From NCBI GenBank assembly GCA_013152575.1, contig JAADGB010000031.1:6258-20123 (forward strand): 13,866 nucleotides of DNA. The letters run 5' to 3'. The DNA comes from Thermoproteota archaeon (GTDB lineage Archaea; Thermoproteota; Thermoprotei_A; Sulfolobales; Acidilobaceae). Below the pieces are notes generated by a model. It was not told the DNA's origin. It searched no databases and worked only from the letters and a program-made list of their open reading frames with translations. Of this stretch, positions 1-6,953 are shown piece by piece (position 1 is the first letter of the stretch; each line of letters begins with the position of its first letter). The position numbers and the translations under genes were made by a program.

Positions 1-1316
1 AGCCAACCTCCGGAGATATCCTCATCGAGGGTAGACCTGCAAAGTTCAACACCCCGCTAGATGCGATAAGGGAAGGAATATCCATGATCTACCAGCATCC
101 CAGAATGGTTCCAACTCTAACTATAATGGAGAACATAGACCTCTACTTCGATAACGCTGGAATACCTCGCGATGAAAGAAAAAGGAGGCTATACGAGGCA
201 CAGGAATTAACAGGTTTCGACATACCCTATGATTTGCTAGTCGAGGACGCCTCCCTGGGAGTCCTCCAAAGGGCCGAAATAGTCCGAAGCATAGCAGCGG
301 GTAGCAGGGTACTAATCCTAGACGAGCCCACGACTAACCTGACCCCAATAGAAGTAGAAGGATTATTCAAGGCAATAAGAAATATGAAAAAGAAGGGCAT
401 ATCGGTCATATACATTACGCACAGGCTCCCAGAAGTAAAAGAGATAGCAGACACCGTGACAGTTCTCCGAAAGGGGAAAGTCGTTAAAGGGGCAATGCCT
501 ATCCACTCTGTCTCAATGGAGGAGCTCGCAAAGCTCATGGTAGGCGAACTACCTAAGCCTACCGCTAAGCAATCTTATAAGAAGAATAAAAAGATAATAG
601 AAATAAAAGATCTAGTTGTTGAAGGTCGTATAACACTGAGGATAAACAAGCTAGAGCTATACGAAGGAGAGATCCTAGGAATAGCTGGCGTAGAAGGAAA
701 CGGGCAAGACGAGCTAGTCAAGGCGATACTAGGCATACTAAAACCTAAACAAGGAGAGGTAAAGCTACTCGGAGAAAAAGTAAAGGGACCCCGAGACTTC
801 CTCCTAAGAGGAGGCGCATACGTCCCAGGAGACAGGACAAAGGCTCTTGTACAATGGTTCAGCATAGCGGAAAACCTAGCATTCTTGATATATGCACACT
901 CCGGGCCAAATCTGCTTACTCCAGGAAAGCTCGCCTCAACATATGAGATGATCCGCCGTCAGTACAATGTAGTAGCACAGTCGCCATGGTCTCAGATATC
1001 AACATTGAGCGGAGGAAACCAGCAAAAACTACTTGTAGGTAGCCAGCTCAGCCTCAACCCACGTGTTCTCCTAGCGGTGAATCCAACGAGGGGCCTCGAT
1101 GTAGCAACCACAAACTATGTTAGAAGCCTCCTTATCAAATACGCCTCCAAGGGAACAGGCGTACTCCTCGTAAGCAGCGATTTGGACGAAATCCTAGAGA
1201 TCAGCGATAGGATACTCGTATTGTACAAAGGCAGGATTGCTGGAGAACTCTCCAGAGAAGAGGCAACCCCCGAGAGAATCGGCGTATTAATGGGAGGTGG
1301 ATCGGATAATGGGTGA
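1..1316 (+). CDS. ABC nucleoside-type importer ATPase with two NBDs (COG3845/YufO-like), 5'-partial
   Basis: This is the ATP-hydrolysing subunit of a nucleoside/BMP-type importer on the inner face of the membrane. The frame is open from nt 3 and reads PTSGDILIEG before the first internal ATG (nt 84), so the gene begins off the window and the Walker A of NBD1 is missing. Numbering from nt 3, NBD1 shows a Q-loop (IYQH), a signature-like SLGVLQ at about 84-89, Walker B VLILDEP at 103-109 and the H-loop ITHR. NBD2 has a degenerate Walker A (GVEGNGQDE, no GKS/T), an intact signature LSGGNQQ at about 335-341, Asn instead of Glu after Walker B (AVNPTRGLD) and Ser in place of the H-loop His. This asymmetry is usual for COG3845 proteins. 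It overlaps the next gene by 8 nt. The transported substrate is inferred from the family only. Confidence 0.93.
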   Translation, partial: PTSGDILIEGRPAKFNTPLDAIREGISMIYQHPRMVPTLTIMENIDLYFDNAGIPRDERKRRLYEAQELTGFDIPYDLLVEDASLGVLQRAEIVRSIAAGSRVLILDEPTTNLTPIEVEGLFKAIRNMKKKGISVIYITHRLPEVKEIADTVTVLRKGKVVKGAMPIHSVSMEELAKLMVGELPKPTAKQSYKKNKKIIEIKDLVVEGRITLRINKLELYEGEILGIAGVEGNGQDELVKAILGILKPKQGEVKLLGEKVKGPRDFLLRGGAYVPGDRTKALVQWFSIAENLAFLIYAHSGPNLLTPGKLASTYEMIRRQYNVVAQSPWSQISTLSGGNQQKLLVGSQLSLNPRVLLAVNPTRGLDVATTNYVRSLLIKYASKGTGVLLVSSDLDEILEISDRILVLYKGRIAGELSREEATPERIGVLMGGGSDNG

Positions 1317-2322
1317 CTTAACCAGGAGAATCCTATCAGAGGTAGGACTCGTTGCAGCTGCATTCGCAGTAGGCCTGCTAGCAGTAGTAATAGTGTCTCT
1401 CTACTTCAATGCGCCAATAGGGGGTATGCTAGAAACCCTCCTCCTATCCTGGACGAAGCTACCCGACATGGTGGTAGAGTATACTGCGGTATTGGCACTA
1501 ACAGCCGCCGCCTTCAGTATCCCACTCTATGCTGGCCTGTTCAATATAGGTGCAGAGGGTAGCCTTTACGCGGGGGCATTAGTTAGCCTTTGGGTCGCAA
1601 TAAAGACAAGCAGTCTACCGCTGGCTATAATCTCGGGGGTCGCGGCCGGATCTGCGGTAACCCTCTTAGCGGGAGTTCTAAGGGTATACTTGAGGGTCAA
1701 TGAAGTACTAAGCACAATCATGTTGAATTGGATCGTATACTGGATACTCCTCTACGTTGTGGTAATCTACCTGAGTGACCCAGTGACGCCCCAACGTACG
1801 CTTCAAGTCCCAGTAGGGGCTAGAATTCCGAGAGTAAACGATATTCCAATGACAATCATTATCTCCGCGGTGGTAATGATACTCTTGTTCGTATTCATCA
1901 GAATGACGAGATACGGTATACTACTACGCTTCTCTGGCGCAAACGAAGAAGCCTGCAAAGAGAGAGGGGTCAACACAGCCTATTACAAGATACTGTCCAT
2001 GTTTCTAGCCGGAGCCCTAGCCGGACTAGCTGGCGCGATCCACATACTGGGCTACTCATACAGTATTGACGTATTAGGCGGTACAGTACGAAACTATGGC
2101 TTCAACGGCATAGGCGTAGCATTAATGGGTCGAAACGACCCGATCGGTATACTCGTGGCGAGCTTCGTCTTCTCAACACTTCTAGCTGGAAGCCAGTTAG
2201 TCGAGCCACTCTATAACGTCCCTAAGGAGGGGGCTGATTTGGCGATAGGCATCATTATCATAGCACTAGCCGCGCCAGAGGCCTTCAAAATACTCTATAG
2301 GAGGATTAAGGGGTGGAAGTGA
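1309..2322 (+). CDS. ABC nucleoside-type importer permease 1 (COG4603/YufP-like)
   Basis: This is one of two membrane subunits of the importer encoded by this operon. The 337-residue protein is strongly hydrophobic with roughly eight or nine membrane segments. It carries the family signatures FNIGAEGSLYAGA (about residues 78-90) and NEVLSTIMLNW (131-141), and the cytoplasmic loop GANEEACKERGVN that is typical of BPD_transp_2 permeases. I chose ATG 1309 because GGAGGTG at 1293-1299 sits 9 nt upstream. An in-frame GTG at 1297 would lie inside that SD. The start overlaps the end of the ATPase gene, and the stop overlaps the start of permease 2, which supports translational coupling. The gene is full length for the family. 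The substrate (nucleosides are likely) is inferred. Confidence 0.93.
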   Translation: MGDLTRRILSEVGLVAAAFAVGLLAVVIVSLYFNAPIGGMLETLLLSWTKLPDMVVEYTAVLALTAAAFSIPLYAGLFNIGAEGSLYAGALVSLWVAIKTSSLPLAIISGVAAGSAVTLLAGVLRVYLRVNEVLSTIMLNWIVYWILLYVVVIYLSDPVTPQRTLQVPVGARIPRVNDIPMTIIISAVVMILLFVFIRMTRYGILLRFSGANEEACKERGVNTAYYKILSMFLAGALAGLAGAIHILGYSYSIDVLGGTVRNYGFNGIGVALMGRNDPIGILVASFVFSTLLAGSQLVEPLYNVPKEGADLAIGIIIIALAAPEAFKILYRRIKGWK

Positions 2323-3218
2323 TGATGTTAGAGGATGCACTCTTAACACTAGTAATAAGCCTCTCAGCAATGACACCCATTGCTCTTGTAGCAGTAGGCG
2401 AGATAATCGCGGAGAAGAGCGGTATAGTAAACATCGGGCTCGAAGGCATACTTCTACTCTCAGCGTGGGCCGGCGCATTCGCCGCATTATCAACCCACAG
2501 CATACTAATGGGATACCTGGCCGGCCTCCTAGTAGGCTTAATGCTAGGCTTACTCCACGGAGTCATCAGCGTAAACTTAAGAGGAGACCAGATAATAGCT
2601 GGAGTCGGATTAAACCTTGCAGCAGCCGGGTTAACCGCGATTCTCACCAGGGCTGTATGGGGTAACTACGGTCAAAGCCCACCTATAGAATTGAGATCGC
2701 CAGGCCTAGTCATCATGGGTCAAAGGGTGAGTGTGGCCTTCTTCCTGGCAGTAGCTGTCGCCATAGTCTCATGGTATATTCTCGAGAAGACCACACTCGG
2801 TAAGAGACTCAAAGCTGTAGGAGACGATCCAAAGAGTGCCGAGGCACTTGGCATAAACGTGGCAAGGGTGAGGATCATCGCTACCACAATTGGTGGTATG
2901 CTTGCAGGCATCGCTGGCGCCTTCCTTAGCGTGGACTACATAGGTAGCTTCGTGAAATTGATGAGCGCGGGCAAGGGGTTCATAGCACTAGCAGATGTCG
3001 CATTTAGCGGTTGGAACCCGTTATTCGCCCTACTAGGCGCATTCATATTCGGTTACAGTGACGCGCTAGCGAGATACTTTACCATAACCAAAGGCGCAAC
3101 GGCAGGCGCATACTTGATCAACACGATACCATATGCGGTAACCTTACTAGCAATAACAATAACGGCGAAAAGAGCAATAGCGCCCAGATCGCTTGGCAGA
3201 CCCTACGTAAAAGAGTAA
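2313..3218 (+). CDS. ABC nucleoside-type importer permease 2 (COG1079/YufQ-like)
   Basis: This is the second membrane subunit of the importer and would form a heterodimeric channel with permease 1. The 301-residue hydrophobic protein has the family landmarks GEIIAEKSGIVNIGLEG (about 29-45), the loop GKRLKAVGDDPKSAEALGIN (163-182) and the late segment GKGFIALADVAFSGWNP. The start is uncertain. GTG 2313 has GGAGG at 2300-2304 with an 8-nt spacer. ATG 2322 or 2325 would use GGGGTGG at 2310-2316 and would remove three or four residues. All three overlap or abut the TGA of permease 1 at 2320-2322. The gene ends 2 nt before the convergent dehydrogenase stop, so there is no room for a separate terminator. 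It is the last gene of the importer operon. Confidence 0.93.
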   Translation: MEVMMLEDALLTLVISLSAMTPIALVAVGEIIAEKSGIVNIGLEGILLLSAWAGAFAALSTHSILMGYLAGLLVGLMLGLLHGVISVNLRGDQIIAGVGLNLAAAGLTAILTRAVWGNYGQSPPIELRSPGLVIMGQRVSVAFFLAVAVAIVSWYILEKTTLGKRLKAVGDDPKSAEALGINVARVRIIATTIGGMLAGIAGAFLSVDYIGSFVKLMSAGKGFIALADVAFSGWNPLFALLGAFIFGYSDALARYFTITKGATAGAYLINTIPYAVTLLAITITAKRAIAPRSLGRPYVKE

Positions 3219-3220
3219 CA

Positions 3221-4204
3221 TTAAGGCTTTACTAGTACCCTGAAAGCATCTCTCTCCAAACTCCTCTCAAACGCTTCTACCGCGTCATCCAAGGAATACA
3301 CTCTAGTGACTGGCACATCTATCTTACCCGCTGATAGCAATTGGAGGGCTAACTTGAAGTCCCTCCAGTCTCCACACCGGGTACCCAGCAACTCAACCTC
3401 CTTGACAACAGAGAGCGTCTGAGGATATTCGGCTACTCCTCCAGGCGTACTCTTCAAATGAACAATTCCTCGCGGCCTCACTAATTCTACCGCAAGCCTT
3501 AGACCAGTATTCGTACCAGTAGCCTCTACTACCATGTCATAGCCAAGGCCAAAGTTAGTCATTGATCCACCGATTTCACGGGCCTCCTCATAGTGTACCA
3601 CTTTGAAGCCAGCCTTCTCAAACTGCCTAGCCTTCACACTACCAGGTCTCGAGACTACAACGACGTTAGCACCGAGAAGCCGGGCTACTTGAGCTGATAG
3701 GTAGGCTAGGAACCCGGTGCCAAGAATAGCCACGAAATTGCCAGGCCTCGGAGGTGCAACCCTGAACATATGGAGGACTGCTGCCAAAGGCTCGGCAGCA
3801 AAGGCTTTTTCATGAGGCAACTTGTGGGTGTGAAGAGCCCATACGGGCGCGGTAAAATACTCAGCCATTCCACCATCGAAATCGATCCCCAGAGTTAACT
3901 TGTTGGGACAATGAGTGTACAGGCCAGCCTGGCATACGCGGCATTGCCTGCAGGCGAAGTTTATTTCACTCACAACATTCAATCCCACTAAATCCCGCGG
4001 GCCCTCGACAACGACACCAGATACTTCATGGCCTGGTACCAGGGGTTTCTTGAATAAGGGATAACTACCCGTGTAGAACGCTTTGTCAGTACCACAAATA
4101 CCAGCAATCTTGACCTCGACGACCGCCCATTCCCTGCCTGGCCTCTTCAACTCGATATCCTCGACCATTAATTGCTTGGGACCATAGAGTACTGCTGCCT
4201 TCAA
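3221..4204 (-). CDS. Zinc-dependent medium-chain alcohol/polyol dehydrogenase (COG1063)
   Basis: This is a cytoplasmic NAD(P)-dependent oxidoreductase of the MDR superfamily (alcohol, sorbitol, threonine and glucose dehydrogenase relatives). In the 327-residue protein the N-terminal GroES-like domain carries the catalytic zinc set C37 (GICGTD) and H59-E60 (PGHE), with E138 (AEPLA) as a likely further ligand. The structural zinc site is complete: C85, C88, C91, C99. The Rossmann motif is GTGFLA at 162-167, with Ala where the third Gly usually sits. An Arg after strand beta-2 (VVVVSRPGS) hints at NADP(H). The start is TTG 4204, supported by GGGTGG at 4216-4211 with a 6-nt spacer. It lies 21 nt after the SDR gene on the same strand, so the two oxidoreductases probably share a transcript. 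Neither the substrate nor the link between the two enzymes can be read from sequence. Confidence 0.9.
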   Translation of the reverse strand: MKAAVLYGPKQLMVEDIELKRPGREWAVVEVKIAGICGTDKAFYTGSYPLFKKPLVPGHEVSGVVVEGPRDLVGLNVVSEINFACRQCRVCQAGLYTHCPNKLTLGIDFDGGMAEYFTAPVWALHTHKLPHEKAFAAEPLAAVLHMFRVAPPRPGNFVAILGTGFLAYLSAQVARLLGANVVVVSRPGSVKARQFEKAGFKVVHYEEAREIGGSMTNFGLGYDMVVEATGTNTGLRLAVELVRPRGIVHLKSTPGGVAEYPQTLSVVKEVELLGTRCGDWRDFKLALQLLSAGKIDVPVTRVYSLDDAVEAFERSLERDAFRVLVKP

Positions 4205-4225
4205 ACTAGTCCACCCGGGAGCTTC

Positions 4226-5005
4226 CTACCCTTGCACTAGGTCCAAGGGATCGTAGGCCAAGCTCTGACCCGAGTCAATAAGGAATACGCTTCCAGTGAT
4301 GTTCTTGGCATCATCGCTTGCAAGGTAAACGACAAGCCTTGCAACCTCAACCGGGTCTACGAGGTCGCCTGTTAGCGTATACTTCTCCAAGAATCTCTCG
4401 AGCTCGAGGTTCAACGCCTTGAAGAAGCTCATACCCATATCGGTCTTAGCAAACCCGACGGCCACGGCGTTGACGGTTACACCAGTATGTTTCAGCTCCT
4501 GTGCTAGAGACTTTGTGAAACCGATCACGCCAGCCTTGGCAGCGCTATATGCTGATAGGTACCTTACACCACGAATGCCAGCTATGCTTGTTATGTTGAT
4601 TACCCTCCCCCACTTGTTGTCAAGCATATATGGTAATGCTCGCTTAGTGCAGTAGAAGACTCCGTTTAGGTTGACCTTGATATGACGCTCCCAGAGGGAG
4701 TCCTCCATAGTCTCAACAGGAGCCAGGAATCCCCATCCAGCATTGTTAACCAAAATGTCTACGCCACCGTATCTATCCCGGATTTCTTTGAACATTGAGT
4801 CAACCTGGCCAGGATCGGATACATCAGCCTTTACAACAAAGCCGTCTCCACCAAGCTCTTTTACCTGTCTGAGGGTCTCTAGAGCCTCGTTCTCACGCTT
4901 CCTATAATTAACTACGATATTATATCCCTGTTTGGCGAATTCTAAGGCGATGGCTCTTCCAAGACCCCTACTACTTCCGGTCACGAGGACTGTTTTCCCG
5001 GTTAT
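4226..5005 (-). CDS. Short-chain dehydrogenase/reductase (FabG-like), probable ATA start
   Basis: This is a classical SDR oxidoreductase of 259 residues if translation starts at ATA 5005. Motifs on that numbering are the cofactor-binding TGSSRGLG (9-16), NNAG (87-90), and catalytic S140, Y153 and K157 (YSAAK), with structural N112. Basic residues after strand 2 (NYRKR) favour NADP(H). The first ATG/GTG/TTG codon in frame is GTG 4984, which would delete strand beta-1 (KTVLV) and lies about 27 nt from any SD. An in-frame TGA stands at 5014-5012, so the true start lies between it and GTG 4984. GAGGGGTGA at 5020-5012 is 6 nt before ATA 5005. The usual Pro-Gly after strand 6 is Val-Gly (AVAVGFAKTD). 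It follows the ferritin-like gene by 16 nt and precedes the MDR gene. Fold and class are certain; the substrate is unknown. Confidence 0.88.
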   Translation of the reverse strand: MTGKTVLVTGSSRGLGRAIALEFAKQGYNIVVNYRKRENEALETLRQVKELGGDGFVVKADVSDPGQVDSMFKEIRDRYGGVDILVNNAGWGFLAPVETMEDSLWERHIKVNLNGVFYCTKRALPYMLDNKWGRVINITSIAGIRGVRYLSAYSAAKAGVIGFTKSLAQELKHTGVTVNAVAVGFAKTDMGMSFFKALNLELERFLEKYTLTGDLVDPVEVARLVVYLASDDAKNITGSVFLIDSGQSLAYDPLDLVQG

Positions 5006-5011
5006 CGGGGT

Positions 5012-5020
5012 TCACCCCTC
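5012..5020 (-). promoter_or_regulatory. Shine-Dalgarno element of the SDR gene, partly inside a small hairpin
   Basis: On the minus strand GAGGGGTGA complements the 3' end of archaeal 16S rRNA and lies 6 nt before ATA 5005. This is the normal spacing, and it is what points to ATA as the start. The adjacent bases can fold as GGGG-TGAA-CCCC (5018-5007), a 4-bp stem with a tetraloop that would partly mask the SD. The pairing is visible in the sequence; any effect on translation is inference. Confidence 0.6.
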
Positions 5021-5021
5021 G

Positions 5022-5306
5022 CTATTGCTCTTCTAGTTCCTTAACCTCCTCTTCCCCCTTATCCATCATTTCGGTTATGGATGGGTCGCATTTTCTTAGC
5101 AGGTAGAGGAACTCGCCGACATGCTCCTTTTCCTCATTAGCAACATCTACAAACACTTTCTTGGCAAGGGGATCTTTCACCTTCTCGGCGAGCTGCATAT
5201 AGAATGATATCGCGTCTAGCTCTGCTATAATAGCTAACCTTAACGCGTCACAGAGCTTCTCTCCCTCTAGCTCTCCTGGAAAATCTACTGGGTTCTTCGC
5301 GAACAT
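5022..5306 (-). CDS. Stand-alone encapsulin-type ferritin-like iron protein
   Basis: This is a small (94-residue) ferritin-like protein expected to oxidise or store iron. Two helices are visible, around residues 15-42 and 46-72. They carry E29 (AIIAELDA) and the E-x-x-H pair E59/H62 (NEEKEH). The spacing E-30-E-3-H equals, as I recall, that of the encapsulated ferritin EncFtn (E32, E62, H65 in Rhodospirillum). The wording (LRLAIIAELDAI, EEK.HVGEF, EEVKEL) closely follows, from memory, the N-terminal domain fused to the Pyrococcus furiosus encapsulin, but here the protein stops just after EEVKELEEQ with no shell domain. No encapsulin gene is in the window and no LxxGSL-like cargo tail is seen. 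The start is ATG 5306 with AGGTGA at 5319-5314 (7-nt spacer). A rubrerythrin-like role is the alternative. Confidence 0.85.
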   Translation of the reverse strand: MFAKNPVDFPGELEGEKLCDALRLAIIAELDAISFYMQLAEKVKDPLAKKVFVDVANEEKEHVGEFLYLLRKCDPSITEMMDKGEEEVKELEEQ

Positions 5307-5355
5307 TAGCTGGTCACCTAGAATTCATCTTCGTGTAACATGATTGTCTTGGAAC

Positions 5356-5364
5356 ATAATAAAG
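5356..5364 (-). promoter_or_regulatory. Putative TATA box for the ferritin-SDR-MDR genes
   Basis: CTTTATTAT on the minus strand resembles an archaeal TATA element. It lies about 55 nt before the ferritin start, which would give a leader of roughly 25-30 nt holding the AGGTGA SD. It abuts the stop codon of the upstream ABC ATPase gene (TGA at 5367-5365), so the ferritin genes may have their own promoter or may be read through from that gene. Confidence 0.35.
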
Positions 5365-6138
5365 TCATGAGGCCATTGTGCTAGGCGAGTCCTGGTGGCT
5401 CGGGGAGGATGCTTTTATGAATGCCTCTTCGAGCGAGCTAGCTCGATATCTCTCCAAGGCCTCATCTACTCTCCCACTAAAGACGACTCTCCCATTGACG
5501 ATGAAGGCGATATGGTCTGCTATAGTCTCAGCCTCCAGCATATTATGGGTAGTTACAACAACCGTTTTACCACGGCGTACAAGGTTTCTGATCCATTCCC
5601 TTATCCTATACGATGAGAATACATCGAGTCCAGAAGTAGGCTCATCAAGCAATGCTAAGTCAGGGTCGTGCATGAGTGACATCGCTAGTAATAGTCGCCT
5701 CTTCATCCCCTTACTATACTCGCCAGTCTTCATGCGAAGCTCTTCATGTGACAGGCCCGATAGTTCGACCCCTCGCTCAAAGTATTCTCTTGTTTTTGAT
5801 TCATCGCCCATAGCATAGAGTTTGGCGTAAAATAACAGGTTCTCATAACCAGTTAGCCTCTCGTAGGGCGATGCGTCTTCTGGCAGGTAACCTATCCGTT
5901 GGAGTACACTCTGCCATCTCCATCTTTGGCTACGAGGCCGTGTTCCTAGGACCTCCACGCGCCCCGAGTTAGGGGTATATAAGCCGAGTATTACCCTGAT
6001 AGTGGTAGTTTTGCCACTCCCGTTTGGACCAGCTATAACATACAAGCTCCCATTGGGGACCCGTAGATTGATCCTATCCAGTATTACCTTATCCTTGATC
6101 TTCTTCACAACGTCTTGTAAGGTGATGGCATAGCGCAT
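5365..6138 (-). CDS. ABC transporter ATP-binding protein (CcmA/DrrA type, COG1131) without adjacent permease
   Basis: This is a single-domain ABC ATPase of 257 residues that would power an exporter-type transporter. It shows Walker A GPNGSGKTT (37-45), a Q-loop region reading GYLPEDASPYERLTG with Glu in place of Gln, the signature YSKGMKRR (141-148), Walker B LALLDEP (161-167), D-loop SGLD (169-172) and the switch His at 198 (TTHN). The pattern is that of COG1131 proteins such as CcmA, DrrA and Nod-type subunits. The C-terminal tail (SSLEEAFIKASS and on) is the usual short extension. The start is ATG 6138 with GAGGAG at 6151-6146 (7-nt spacer). No membrane partner lies beside it: upstream is a divergent gene and downstream the ferritin-like gene. 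The permease must be elsewhere, or the protein acts in a non-transport role. The substrate is unknown. Confidence 0.9.
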   Translation of the reverse strand: MRYAITLQDVVKKIKDKVILDRINLRVPNGSLYVIAGPNGSGKTTTIRVILGLYTPNSGRVEVLGTRPRSQRWRWQSVLQRIGYLPEDASPYERLTGYENLLFYAKLYAMGDESKTREYFERGVELSGLSHEELRMKTGEYSKGMKRRLLLAMSLMHDPDLALLDEPTSGLDVFSSYRIREWIRNLVRRGKTVVVTTHNMLEAETIADHIAFIVNGRVVFSGRVDEALERYRASSLEEAFIKASSPSHQDSPSTMAS

Positions 6139-6218
6139 TATGCGACTCCTCGATATCGCCTCATATTATTGTGAATTCTTGTCCAGCTGAAATACTTGTC
6201 TATCCCATGATGCATACT

Positions 6219-6226
6219 AAATATAA
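6219..6226 (+). promoter_or_regulatory. Putative TATA box for the unknown gene at 6297
   Basis: AAATATAA lies in the 158-nt divergent gap between the ABC ATPase and the unknown + strand gene. A start site about 25 nt downstream would leave a leader of roughly 45-50 nt with the GAGGGG SD at 6283-6288. A second AT-rich word (GTATAAC near 6272) is closer, but it would place transcription start at the start codon and exclude the SD. The rest of the gap shows nothing else I can name. Confidence 0.35.
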
Positions 6227-6296
6227 TCCCGGTGACAAATGATAGGATTCCATGCAGGCACAGCCCTACAAGTATAACAGTTGAGGGGCCGACAAC

Positions 6297-6953
6297 TTGG
6301 TAGTCGATGAATTCATTGCAAAATACGGGGAGCGAGGCTACCTTGTACTAAAAGCAATACTAGAAGCAGCGAGGAAAGGTAGACGTCCATTTAGTTTAGG
6401 CGATTTCAACTACAAGGACGTAAAGATAGCCCTCAAATCCATGGGGATAGATTACAACCCGGCCCCTCTACTCTCTAAGCTCGAGAAAGAATACGGGGTG
6501 ATAGAAACCAGTTACAAGTCGAGCAACCAGCACTGGTGGAGGATACTGGACAGGGAGCTAATAGAAACCGTAGTCAGAGAGTGGGAAGGGAAACCAGAAC
6601 CCGATCCAGAGGATCCAAGAGTGAGAATGCTAAGGATCCAATTCTATTCCCTATCACCCCACGAGATCCTGGACCTACTAACCAGGCTCTCAAAAAGGAA
6701 GAGGTTAACCAGCGTGGAGAGAGCTAAGCTGAAGAAGATCGCCTTCGAGGAACTACCACTGCTGGTAGACTTTATAGAGAAAGCCTCCAGTGAATACCCG
6801 GACGAATTATCTGAGGAAATAGCTGTCGCTGAATCCATACTCGAGCTCTTCGAGGAAATAGTGTATGGTGGGACGTCTAGAGCTAGATACCCAGTTAAGG
6901 GGAGGGAGAGATTAGAGGATTCCCTTAGATACCGCGACAGAGAGCCTATCTAG
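6297..6953 (+). CDS. Unrecognised crenarchaeal-type protein, probable winged-helix N-terminus
   Basis: I do not recognise a named family. The 218-residue protein is soluble and charged, with no signal peptide, membrane segment or cysteine. Residues about 11-85 look like a winged-helix fold: alternating helices (LVLKAILEAARKG, VKIALKSMG, PAPLLSKLEKEYG) followed by a hairpin ending in HWWRIL. An acidic, proline-rich linker (EGKPEPDPEDP, about 97-107) leads to a helical C-terminal half (about 120-190) rich in Leu and Glu that could be a coiled coil or dimerisation segment. The start is TTG 6297, supported by GAGGGG at 6283-6288 with an 8-nt spacer. It is divergent from the ABC ATPase and overlaps the convergent phosphopantothenate synthetase gene by 42 nt at its 3' end. 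A DNA-binding or replication/chromatin role is possible but only a guess from the fold. Confidence 0.75.
   Translation: MVVDEFIAKYGERGYLVLKAILEAARKGRRPFSLGDFNYKDVKIALKSMGIDYNPAPLLSKLEKEYGVIETSYKSSNQHWWRILDRELIETVVREWEGKPEPDPEDPRVRMLRIQFYSLSPHEILDLLTRLSKRKRLTSVERAKLKKIAFEELPLLVDFIEKASSEYPDELSEEIAVAESILELFEEIVYGGTSRARYPVKGRERLEDSLRYRDREPI

Noticed and set aside
1..1316. The degenerate Walker A and the changed catalytic residue in the second NBD as a broken gene
   Set aside because: As I know the COG3845 family, this asymmetry is normal: its members keep one canonical and one degenerate site.
2317..2330. TGATGATG near the permease 2 start as a box C of a C/D-box sRNA
   Set aside because: No CTGA box D or C'/D' pair follows at the needed spacing; the word is explained by the stop/start overlap.
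2306..2647. A 113-codon open frame on the minus strand opposite permease 2
   Set aside because: It is antisense to a well-supported permease in an overlapping operon; it has no SD and no domain.
5378..5818. A 146-codon open frame on the + strand
   Set aside because: It is the mirror of the ABC ATPase gene, is Ser-rich and of low complexity, and has no independent evidence.
3221..6138. Ferritin, SDR, MDR and ABC ATPase as a defined new defence or iron-storage system
   Set aside because: Close spacing supports co-transcription of at least three of the genes, but nothing in their motifs links them to one task; only the ferritin point is kept as a finding.
6139..6296. The divergent 158-nt gap as a place for a tRNA or small RNA gene
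   Set aside because: No cloverleaf arms, TTCGA-type loop or C/D boxes could be found; only promoter-like AT words and SDs are seen.
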